Part shown: piece after piece, positions 16,929-26,238 of the stretch | Position numbering within the stretch: the stretch's first letter is position 1 | Layout of the letters: each line of letters starts with the position of its first letter | Source of the DNA: Roseateles sp049532965 | GTDB taxonomy: Bacteria > Pseudomonadota > Gammaproteobacteria > Burkholderiales > Burkholderiaceae_C | Reading direction: 5' to 3' | Assembly (NCBI RefSeq): GCF_049532965.1 | Contig: NZ_CP186694.1 | Coordinates: forward strand, 4,712,001 to 4,776,000 | Length of the DNA: 64,000 bases | Notes under the pieces: generated by a model | What the model was told of the DNA's origin: nothing | What the model saw: only the letters and a program-made list of their open reading frames with translations | The model's database searches: none | Translations under genes and position numbers: made by a program

Positions 16929-18035
16929 ATGAGCGCCCCCCTTCAGAACGACGTCTTCCTCCGCGCCTGCCTGCGCCAACCCACCGAGTACACCCCCGTC
17001 TGGCTGATGCGCCAGGCCGGCCGCTACCTGCCCGAGTACCGCGACACCCGCGCCAAGGCCGGCAGCTTCATGGGCCTGGCCACCAGCACGGACTACGCCA
17101 CCGAGGTCACGCTCCAGCCCTTGGAGCGCTACCCGCTGGACGCGGCCATCCTGTTCAGCGACATCCTCACCGTGCCGGACGCGATGGGACTGGGCCTGTC
17201 GTTCGCGCAGGGCGAGGGACCGAAGTTCGAGCGGGTCGTCCGCGACGAGGCGGCGGTGAACGCGCTGGCCGTGCCCGACATGGACAAGCTGCGCTACGTC
17301 TTCGACGCGGTGAGTTCGATCCGTCGCGCGCTGAACGGGCGGGTGCCGCTGATCGGCTTCTCCGGCAGCCCGTGGACGCTGGCCTGCTACATGGTCGAAG
17401 GCGGCGGCTCCGACGACTACCGGCACGTCAAGAGCCTGATGTATGCCCGTCCCGACCTCATGCATCGCCTGCTGTCCGTCAATGCCGACGCGGTGGCCGC
17501 CTACCTGAACGCGCAGATCGAGGCCGGCGCTCAGGCGGTGATGGTGTTCGACTCCTGGGGCGGGGTGCTGGCCGATGGGCAGTTCCAGCAGTTCAGCCTG
17601 GCGTATTCGCGCCGGGTGCTGGCGCAGCTCAAGAGCGAGCACGACGGCCGCCGGATTCCCAAGCTGCTGTTCACGAAGGGCGGCGGCCTGTGGCTGGACG
17701 AGATCGCGTCCTCCGGCGCGGACGTCGTGGGCCTGGACTGGACGGTGAACCTGGCGCGCGCCCGGGCGCAGGTCCAGGACCGTGTGGCCCTGCAAGGCAA
17801 CCTCGATCCGAACGTGCTGTTCGCGCCGCCGGCGACGGTGCGCGAGCAGGCGCGCGCGGTGCTCGACAGCTTTGGCCCGCCCCAACGCGCCGATGGCGGC
17901 TGGGGCGGCCATGTGTTCAACCTGGGTCATGGCATCAGCCAGTTCACGCCGCCGGAGGCCGTGGCCGAACTCGTCGACGAGGTGCATCGGCACTCGCGTG
18001 CGCTGCGCGTTGCCGGAGCGTCGAAACCGGCTTGA
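16929..18035 (+). CDS. hemE: Uroporphyrinogen decarboxylase
   Basis: 368 residues, full length for HemE. Converts uroporphyrinogen III to coproporphyrinogen III in haem synthesis by removing four acetate carboxyls. Signatures: PVWLMRQAGRYLPEYR near the N-terminus (substrate-binding Arg), GFSGSPWTLACYMVEG and the catalytic-Asp region AILFSDILTVPDAMG; NPNVLF-like LDPNVLFAPP is near the C-terminus. ATG 16929 is chosen because the conserved N-terminus starts just after it; longer in-frame starts run back into the divergent promoter region. Monocistronic, cytoplasmic. Confidence 0.97.
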   Translation: MSAPLQNDVFLRACLRQPTEYTPVWLMRQAGRYLPEYRDTRAKAGSFMGLATSTDYATEVTLQPLERYPLDAAILFSDILTVPDAMGLGLSFAQGEGPKFERVVRDEAAVNALAVPDMDKLRYVFDAVSSIRRALNGRVPLIGFSGSPWTLACYMVEGGGSDDYRHVKSLMYARPDLMHRLLSVNADAVAAYLNAQIEAGAQAVMVFDSWGGVLADGQFQQFSLAYSRRVLAQLKSEHDGRRIPKLLFTKGGGLWLDEIASSGADVVGLDWTVNLARARAQVQDRVALQGNLDPNVLFAPPATVREQARAVLDSFGPPQRADGGWGGHVFNLGHGISQFTPPEAVAELVDEVHRHSRALRVAGASKPA

Positions 18036-18365
18036 AAACTGCCGCCGGGCCGTTCCTGCACCGGTCCCGCCGCGAACCGCGCGCGTCAGTTATCCCCAAA
18101 TCCGTGCATGTCACCCAAACGCAGCACATCCGTTGGGCCGCAGCTAGGGCTTTCCCCGATGGGCGTGTAAGTCGTTGATTTCAAAGGCGAGTGCGGATTT
18201 GGCTCAGATTTGACGCCGACGAGCCCTCATGGCGGCAATCGCGGCGGCTGTAGAAGCGCGGGTCCGTTTCCCACAAAGTTATCCACAGGCTTTCGACCTC
18301 CTTGTGAACACCCTTGGAAATCAGGCACTTGGCGCGGTTTTCTCATGGCCGGTGGAGGCCTGGCG
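18036..18365. promoter_or_regulatory. hemE-priA intergenic region with DnaA-box-like sites
   Basis: 330 bp without a gene, visibly less GC-rich than its neighbours. It holds one perfect consensus DnaA box TTATCCACA (18279-18287, plus strand), one single-mismatch copy TTATCCCCA (18089-18097) and a weaker two-mismatch copy on the minus strand (18303-18311). An AT-richer stretch lies around 18168-18190. The sites could titrate DnaA or regulate priA; three boxes without dnaA/dnaN/rpmH nearby are not enough to call an origin. Confidence 0.4.
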
Positions 18366-20471
<2,106 letters not shown>

Positions 20472-20492
20472 GCGGCCGCTCGCGGCAGGCGC

Positions 20493-21212
20493 TCAGAGCA
20501 ATTGCGCGAGCGCGTCTTCCAGCCGAGGCCACGCGGCGCGGATGGCCGCCGACGCGTCCTCGCGACCATCGCCGGCCTGCTGCGCGTCCAGCTCGAGCTG
20601 CTTCGCCACCGCGGCGGCTTCCGGATGGCCGAGCGTCAGCAGCACGCTCTTGAGGCTGTGCGCGAGGTGGCGGATCTTCACGTGATCGCCTTGCTCGCAA
20701 GCCAGGCGGCCGGCGGCGATGTCGAGCGGGAACTGCACGCGGCAGCGCGCCAGGAAGGCCTGGTACAGCGCCGCATTGCCGCCGAAGTACTGTTCCACGG
20801 CGGCCTGGTGGATCGATGGCACGGCCGCGGATGGCGGTGCGTCGCGAAGCCCGTCGAGGCAGGCCTGCAGGTCCGCCAGCGAGCACGGCTTGGACAGGAA
20901 GCGCGTCACGCCGAGCGATTCCAGCTGGGCACGCACGGCCGGATTCAGTCCCGCGCTGAAGACCGCCAGCCGCGCATTGCCGCGCAGCGCCGGCCGCTGC
21001 TGCAGCGTCTGCAGCAGGTCGATGCCGTGGCGGCCCGGCAGCATCAGGTCGCTGATCACCAGATCGAAGCTCTGCGTGGCCAGGGCCAGCAGCGCCTCGT
21101 CCACCGAGATGCAGGCCTGCAGCCGGACCTCGTCGTCCTCCAGCGCCATGGCCACGAAGCGCTGCAGGGTGGGATCGTCCTCCACGAGGAGGACCCGGAT
21201 GCGGGCCGCCAT
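20493..21212 (-). CDS. Response regulator with C-terminal Hpt domain
   Basis: 239 residues: receiver domain 5-120 (acidic pocket EDD at 11-13, phospho-acceptor Asp55 in LVISDLMLPG, Lys108 in FLSKPC) and an Hpt domain 130-235 with the phospho-accepting His185 in HLAHSLKSV. There is no DNA-binding or enzymatic output, so it should act as a phosphorelay shuttle. It lies 13 nt downstream of the HTH response regulator on the same strand and divergent from a histidine kinase that has no receiver of its own. I infer relay kinase to this receiver, to Hpt, to another receiver, possibly the adjacent HTH one. ATG 21212 is chosen because the receiver begins immediately. Confidence 0.85.
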   Translation of the reverse strand: MAARIRVLLVEDDPTLQRFVAMALEDDEVRLQACISVDEALLALATQSFDLVISDLMLPGRHGIDLLQTLQQRPALRGNARLAVFSAGLNPAVRAQLESLGVTRFLSKPCSLADLQACLDGLRDAPPSAAVPSIHQAAVEQYFGGNAALYQAFLARCRVQFPLDIAAGRLACEQGDHVKIRHLAHSLKSVLLTLGHPEAAAVAKQLELDAQQAGDGREDASAAIRAAWPRLEDALAQLL

Positions 21213-21225
21213 GGTCGACCCGCGC

Positions 21226-21873
21226 TCAGCCGGCGAACTGCGATTGCCGGGCGCGGATGCGCTCGACGGCCGCTGCCAGCAGCGGCGGCAGGTCCGTGAC
21301 CAGCCGCGGCTTGTGCACCAGCGGCAGCCCGGCCAGCGCGAATGCATAGGGAGCGCGTTGCTGCGCGTCGAGCGCCGTGACGAAGATCAGCTCGCTCTGC
21401 GCGAATTGAGGCTGGGAGCGCAGGCTGGTCACCAGCGCCGCGCCATCGATGCCGGGGAGCAGGATGTCGACCAGCAGGATCTCGGGCTGCAACTGCCCAT
21501 ACATCACCAGCCCGCCGATGCCGTCGTTGGCGGTGTGCAGTTCGAGGTCGGGGAACTCCTGCTGCGCGAGCAGCATGACGAGGTTCTGATAGTGGACCGA
21601 GTCCTCGATCAGCAGCGCCTTCAGGCGCGGCGGCGTGCCATCGGACGGCGACAGGTCGGCCGGCTTGGTGGGCGCCAGTCCGCGCCCGGTGAGCCAGGCG
21701 TCGAGCGAACTGCGCAGGATGCGCCGGTGCCCCCCAGGGGTGCGCCACGCTTGCAGCTCGCCGCGGTCGACCATCAGTTGCACCGACCGGACCGCCATGC
21801 CGAGGCGCTGCGCGACCTCGCGCGTGCTGAAGTCCTCTTGCATGTCGTCGGGGGTCCTGGCAATGGCAGTCAT
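21226..21873 (-). CDS. Response regulator with N-terminal excisionase/MerR-like HTH domain
   Basis: 215 residues in reversed domain order. An N-terminal helix-turn-helix (residues 14-62: STREVAQRLGMAVRSVQLMV, then the wing TPGGHRRI typical of excisionase/MerR-like DNA-binding domains) precedes a receiver domain at 84-205 (Asp136 in LLVDILLPG, Lys in LVHKPR). Most DNA-binding response regulators have the receiver first, so this arrangement is uncommon. It is first gene of a two-gene operon and divergent from the solute-binding protein/kinase operon; it probably controls the shared intergenic region and may control itself. Its activating kinase is inferred to be the neighbour at 22,888-25,044. 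Confidence 0.85.
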   Translation of the reverse strand: MTAIARTPDDMQEDFSTREVAQRLGMAVRSVQLMVDRGELQAWRTPGGHRRILRSSLDAWLTGRGLAPTKPADLSPSDGTPPRLKALLIEDSVHYQNLVMLLAQQEFPDLELHTANDGIGGLVMYGQLQPEILLVDILLPGIDGAALVTSLRSQPQFAQSELIFVTALDAQQRAPYAFALAGLPLVHKPRLVTDLPPLLAAAVERIRARQSQFAG

Positions 21874-21899
21874 GAGTCGATTTTGCCGAATTTCCCAAA

Positions 21900-21930
21900 C
21901 TTATAGGTGGGCAATATCCCCATTTATAAG
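21900..21930. promoter_or_regulatory. Dyad in the divergent promoter region of the signalling island
   Basis: In an unusually AT-rich 156-bp divergent spacer (21874-22029), CTTATA at 21900-21905 mirrors TATAAG at 21925-21930. An inner GGG/CCC pair (21909-21911, 21918-21920) shares nearly the same centre near 21914.5. This is a plausible operator for the adjacent HTH response regulator, 27 bp from its start codon. TATAAG read on the minus strand could also act as a -10 element. Confidence 0.4.
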
Positions 21931-22029
21931 CGATAAAAGTGATATTCCGCGTGACTTCGGTCGTCAATCAGGCTTCCCTCGCAGTCGGGAGGGGCGAACT
22001 CTGGTGCAATCCGTCCCCGAGGTGATGTG

Positions 22030-22872
22030 ATGAGCAAGCGAACGACCCGACGGATCACCGCGGCCCTGGCCGTGGGCATGGCGGCCCTGTGGCTGGCCGC
22101 GGCGCCGGCCGCGTGGAGCGCCCCGGCAGCCGCTTCCGAGCCGGAAGGCGGACGGGCGCTGCAGCGCGTGCAGTCGACGGGACTGCTGCGCGTCTGCATC
22201 TGGCCCGACTATTACGGCATCACCTACCGCAATCCGCGCGACGAAACGCTCACCGGCCTGGACATCGACCTGTCCAATGAGCTGGCCAAGGACCTGGGTG
22301 TGCGGCTGCGCTATGTCGAGTCCTCCTTCCAGCGGCTGGTGCCCGACCTCGAATCGGAACGCTGTGACGTGGCGATGTTCGCCGTCGCGGTGGTGCCGCA
22401 GCGCCGGGTGGCGCTGGACTTCACGCAGCCTTACCTGCAGAGCGACATCTACGCGATTGCCAGCCGCGCGAGCCGCGTCGTGAAGCGCTGGGAGGACATC
22501 GACCAGCCTGGCGTCGTGGTGGCGGTGCAGGCGGGAACCTCGATGGAGCCGGTGATGCGCGAGGCGCTCAAGCGCGGGAAGCTGCTGGTCGTGCAGCCGC
22601 CAGCGACGCGGGAGCGGGAACTCGAGTCGGGCCGGGCCGACGTCTTCATGACCGACTACCCCTACAGCCGGCGCTTGCTGGACAACGCCGACTGGGCGCG
22701 GCTGATCGCGCCGCCGCAGCCGTTCCACATCCTGCCTTACGCCTACGCCATCAAGCGCGGCGACCCGGCCTGGCTCGCGCGGCTGGACGAGTTCGTCGCG
22801 CGCATCAAACGTGACGGACGGCTGCGCACGGCGGCCGAGCGCCACGGCCTGGGCGCGATCGTGGTGCGCTGA
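22030..22872 (+). CDS. Periplasmic solute-binding protein, family 3
   Basis: 280 residues. Sec signal (RRITAALAVGMAALWLAAAPAAWSA, cleavage about residue 30) followed by a type II periplasmic-binding fold: LLRVCIWPDYYGITY, LTGLDIDLSNELAKDLGV, DVAMFAVAVVPQR (the usual Asp-Val pattern), DFTQPYLQS and GRADVFMTDYPYSRR. No ABC permease or ATPase lies nearby; instead a membrane histidine kinase follows after 15 nt. It therefore probably serves as a ligand-sensing partner of that kinase rather than a transporter component (inference). GAGG lies about 8 nt before the ATG. Ligand unknown; family members bind amino acids or small organic acids. Confidence 0.85.
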   Translation: MSKRTTRRITAALAVGMAALWLAAAPAAWSAPAAASEPEGGRALQRVQSTGLLRVCIWPDYYGITYRNPRDETLTGLDIDLSNELAKDLGVRLRYVESSFQRLVPDLESERCDVAMFAVAVVPQRRVALDFTQPYLQSDIYAIASRASRVVKRWEDIDQPGVVVAVQAGTSMEPVMREALKRGKLLVVQPPATRERELESGRADVFMTDYPYSRRLLDNADWARLIAPPQPFHILPYAYAIKRGDPAWLARLDEFVARIKRDGRLRTAAERHGLGAIVVR

Positions 22873-22887
22873 GGCGGAGCCGCGAAG

Positions 22888-25044
22888 ATGCTCGGTCCCG
22901 CCGTCCGATCCCTGCAGCGCCTGCGCCGCGCGGCGCTGTGGGCGGGCGTGATGGTGGCGGCCGGCACGCTGGCGGGGCTGATCGGGCCGGCCTGGGTCGG
23001 GCGGCAAGAGGCGATCGATGAGGCGCAGGCGCGCGGTGCGCTGCTGGCGCAGGTGCTGGAGAGCGATGCGAGCCGCACCATCGAGACTGCCTCGCTGACG
23101 CTGCATGCGGTGGGCGACAGCCTGACGCCGTCGGTGTCGGATCCGCACGAGGTGAAGCACATCGAGGACCACTTCGGTCATGTGCTGGTGGGGCTGCCGT
23201 TCATCCGGAGCGTGTCCTTGCTGGACACGCGAGGGCGGGTGCTGGTCAGCACCAACCGGGACGATATCGGGCTGGACGTCCCGCTCGATGACTTCGGCCG
23301 TTTGCCGGGACCCGACCGCGACCTGCTGCTGCCGCTGCGCCCGGGTCGCGGGCTGGCGGACCTGGCGCAGCCCCGCGGCGCGCGGGGCTCGCCCGTGGGG
23401 ATGCTGCCGCTGCTGATGCAATTGCCTCGGCCGGCCGAGGTGCCACCGGGCGGCCCGCCGCGGGCAGGCGAGCGCCAGCCGCGCTGGTTGCTGGCGCTGA
23501 TCAATCCGGATGCGCTGACGCAGGTGCAGCAGCGCGCGCTGCCGTCCGGTCGCAGCGCCGCTTGGCTGGCGTCGACGGACGGCCAGTTGCTGGCGGCGAT
23601 GGAGACGCTGCATCAACTGCCCGGGCAGCGACTCGACGGTCATCCGGCCTTCGACGGGCTGCGTCGCGGCCGGGAGCACGGCACCTACATCGGTGCCGGC
23701 GCGTTGCCGGGCGAGGTGGTCGTCGCGTACCGCGCGGCGGCACGCCGGCCGCTGATCGTGGGAGTGGAGCAGTCGGTCGAGGAGGTGCTCACCCGTTGGT
23801 ATGCGGGCCTGCGCTGGCTGCTGCTGATCGGCGCCCTGGCGCTGGCGCTGATCGCGCTGGCGACGGTGACCGTGCGGCGCAGCTTGCAGGCGCGCGCCGA
23901 GGCGATGGAGGCGCTGGAGGGGGCGCATGAGCAACTGGCCGACCGCGAGCGCGACATGCGCGTGCTGCTCAAGAGCGTGCAGGAGGTGATCTTCCGGACG
24001 AACCCGGCCGGCACGCTGACCTTCGTGAACGCGCGCTGGACCACGCTCCATCGCGGGCGCCCGGACGAAGCGGTCGGGCGGCGGTTGGCCGATCTGGCCG
24101 AGCCCGCCGATCGCGAGGCGGTCGCCGCGCTGTTCGGTGGCGAAGAAGGCGTGCGCAGCGTCGAAGCGACGATCCGCAATGCCGAAGGCGCACCGCGCCG
24201 CTACCAGATCGCAACGGTGCCCTTGCGGCGCGACGGCGAGTTGCTCGGCTATGCCGGCAGCGCCGTCGACATCACCGAACGCTCGGCCGCCGAGCGGCTG
24301 ACGCGCCAGGCCCGGGATGCGGCCGAGGAGGCGTCGCGGACCAAGACCGAGTTCCTCGCCAACATCAGCCACGAGCTGCGCACGCCGCTGCAATCCATCC
24401 TCGGCTTCTCGGAGCTCGGCATGGCGCGCAGCGGTGGGCAGGAGCGGCTGCACGCGATGTTCGCGGACATCCATGGCTCGGGGCAGCGGATGCTGGCACT
24501 GGTCAACGACCTGCTGGATGCGTCGAAGCTGGAGAGCGTCGTCGGCTCGCTCGAGTTGCGCGATCAGGACTTGAGGGAGCCGGTCGGCGCGGTGGTGCGC
24601 GAACTGGCGCCGCTGACCGCCAAGCGGCAACTGACGCTGGCGGCCGAGTTGCCGGCTGCGATGCCGGCGCGCGTCGATCCGCTCCGCTTCCAGCAGGCGG
24701 TGCGCAACGTGCTGGCCAACGCGATCAAGTTCGCGCCGCAGGGTGGCGTCATCGAACTGCGCGGCGAACGCACGCCGGAAGGCGCGTTGCACCTGTGCGT
24801 CGCGGACCGGGGGCCCGGCATCCCGGTCGACGAACTGGAGCGCATCTTCGATCCGTTCGTGCAATCCAGCGCGACGAAGGATGGCTCCGGCGGGACCGGA
24901 CTCGGACTGCCGATCAGCCGGCGGATCGTGGAGATGCACGGCGGTCAGCTCTACGCCGCCAATCGCGAGGGCGGCGGTGCCGAGTTCCACCTGATCCTGC
25001 CCGCGAATGACGCGTCGGGCGACGAGCCGCAAGCGGCCGACTGA
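22888..25044 (+). CDS. Membrane PAS sensor histidine kinase
   Basis: 718 residues. TM1 is at about 13-33 and TM2 at about 311-330; they frame a roughly 275-residue periplasmic sensor region of PDC/Cache type (contains TIETASLTLHAVGDSL, DTRGRVLVSTNRDDIG). A PAS domain lies at about 350-470 (VIFRTNPAGTLTFVNARW). HisKA carries the phospho-acceptor His495 in ISHELRTPLQSIL, and the HATPase domain has N, G1 (DRGPGIP) and G2 (GTGLGLPIS) boxes. There is no receiver domain, so phosphate must pass to separate regulators, most simply the two divergent ones. Cotranscribed with the solute-binding protein. Confidence 0.9.
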   Translation: MLGPAVRSLQRLRRAALWAGVMVAAGTLAGLIGPAWVGRQEAIDEAQARGALLAQVLESDASRTIETASLTLHAVGDSLTPSVSDPHEVKHIEDHFGHVLVGLPFIRSVSLLDTRGRVLVSTNRDDIGLDVPLDDFGRLPGPDRDLLLPLRPGRGLADLAQPRGARGSPVGMLPLLMQLPRPAEVPPGGPPRAGERQPRWLLALINPDALTQVQQRALPSGRSAAWLASTDGQLLAAMETLHQLPGQRLDGHPAFDGLRRGREHGTYIGAGALPGEVVVAYRAAARRPLIVGVEQSVEEVLTRWYAGLRWLLLIGALALALIALATVTVRRSLQARAEAMEALEGAHEQLADRERDMRVLLKSVQEVIFRTNPAGTLTFVNARWTTLHRGRPDEAVGRRLADLAEPADREAVAALFGGEEGVRSVEATIRNAEGAPRRYQIATVPLRRDGELLGYAGSAVDITERSAAERLTRQARDAAEEASRTKTEFLANISHELRTPLQSILGFSELGMARSGGQERLHAMFADIHGSGQRMLALVNDLLDASKLESVVGSLELRDQDLREPVGAVVRELAPLTAKRQLTLAAELPAAMPARVDPLRFQQAVRNVLANAIKFAPQGGVIELRGERTPEGALHLCVADRGPGIPVDELERIFDPFVQSSATKDGSGGTGLGLPISRRIVEMHGGQLYAANREGGGAEFHLILPANDASGDEPQAAD

Positions 25045-25180
25045 GGAAGCCCGGGGCGTCCCTCGACCAGGGGAAGCGCGTCGGTCGCGGCGTCGTCCGA
25101 CAGCGGCATCGCGTGCGTTGTGCCATCCTTTTCCGGATACTCGCGCCGGCGTCGGCACGGGTCGGCATCAGGAGCACATC

Positions 25181-26059
25181 ATGAAGTGGGAAGGCCATCG
25201 CGAGAGCGACAACCTGGAGGACGCCCGTGGCGGAGGCGGCGGGCGGGGCGGGCTGCCGATGCTCGGCGGCCGCGGCATCGGCATCGGCGGCATCGTCATC
25301 GCGCTGCTCGCGTCCTGGGCCTTCGGCATCAACCCGTTGACGCTGCTCGGCGCGCTCGACGGCAGCACGGTCCAGACCGACGGCCAGCAGCAGCCTCCGG
25401 CACCCACCCATCCGCAGGACGCGCCCGCCCGCTTCGTCAGCGTGGTGCTCGCCGATACCGAAGACGTCTGGAGCAAGCTCTTCCAGGCCGGCGGCAAGAC
25501 CTACCAGGCCCCCAAGCTCCGCCTCTTCGAGGGCCGCGAGCCCACCGCCTGCGGCATGGGACAGGCCGCCATGGGACCGTTCTACTGCCCCGGCGACAGC
25601 AAGGTCTACATCGACCTCAGCTTCTATCAGACCCTGCGCGAGCGACTCGGCGCCCCCGGCGACTTCGCCCAGGCCTACGTCATCGCCCATGAGGTCGGGC
25701 ATCACGTCCAGCACCTCCTCGGGATCACCCAGAAAGTCGAAGCCGCTCGTCGGCGCCAGTCCGAAGAAGCCGCCAACGCCACCAGCGTCCGCGTCGAGCT
25801 TCAGGCCGATTGCTTCGCAGGCGTCTGGGCCCACCACTCGCAGCAGAGCAAAGGCTGGCTCGAGGCCGGAGACGTCGATGAGGCGCTCAATGCCGCCGCC
25901 CAGATCGGCGATGACACGCTCCAACGCAACGCGGGACGCGCCGTCGTGCCGGAAAGCTTCACCCATGGGACCAGCGAACAGCGGCAGCGCTGGTTCAAGC
26001 GAGGGATGGCGCAGGGGGATCTCAGGGACTGCGATACGTTTTCGGCCAGGCAGATCTGA
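25181..26059 (+). CDS. ypfJ: YpfJ-type neutral zinc metallopeptidase family protein
   Basis: 292 residues. One N-terminal TM segment (residues 25-50, GGRGIGIGGIVIALLASWAF) follows a glycine-rich cytoplasmic stretch; the rest is presumably periplasmic. The zinc motif HEVGHH is in YVIAHEVGHHVQHLLG, with a further ligand candidate in ELQADCFAGVWA. The paired CGMGQAAMGPFYCPGD signature is the hallmark of this family. Protease activity of the family is predicted rather than well shown. Start ATG 25181 has AGGAG 8 nt upstream. It ends just before a long inverted repeat that separates it from the convergent S9 peptidase gene. Confidence 0.88.
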   Translation: MKWEGHRESDNLEDARGGGGGRGGLPMLGGRGIGIGGIVIALLASWAFGINPLTLLGALDGSTVQTDGQQQPPAPTHPQDAPARFVSVVLADTEDVWSKLFQAGGKTYQAPKLRLFEGREPTACGMGQAAMGPFYCPGDSKVYIDLSFYQTLRERLGAPGDFAQAYVIAHEVGHHVQHLLGITQKVEAARRRQSEEAANATSVRVELQADCFAGVWAHHSQQSKGWLEAGDVDEALNAAAQIGDDTLQRNAGRAVVPESFTHGTSEQRQRWFKRGMAQGDLRDCDTFSARQI

Positions 26060-26073
26060 GGCGGCGGGAGCGC

Positions 26074-26219
26074 GACGGGCTTGGCCGGGGCCGGCGGCGA
26101 AGCCGAAGCCCTCGGCGCTCAACTCGCTTTGCTCACCTTCGGTTCGCGCCGCTCAGACAGAACGCGCCTGGTCAGTTCACGAAGCTTCGGCTTCGCCGCC
26201 GGCCCCGGCCAAGCCCGTC
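26074..26219. repeat. Perfect 36-bp inverted repeat with 74-bp spacer
   Basis: The left arm (26074-26109) and right arm (26184-26219) are exact reverse complements over 36 bases. The spacer 26110-26183 carries a smaller CGGCGC/GCGCCG pair. It sits between two convergent genes, so it may act as a two-way transcription terminator (no T-run seen) or be a REP/MITE-like mobile repeat. No coding potential; no second copy was noticed in this window. Confidence 0.85.
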
Positions 26220-26238
26220 CATCTGCAGCCAGGACTTC

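Noticed and set aside
18036..18365. Chromosome origin because of DnaA boxes
   Set aside because: Only one perfect box, no dnaA, dnaN, rpmH or parAB nearby, and hemE/priA on either side.
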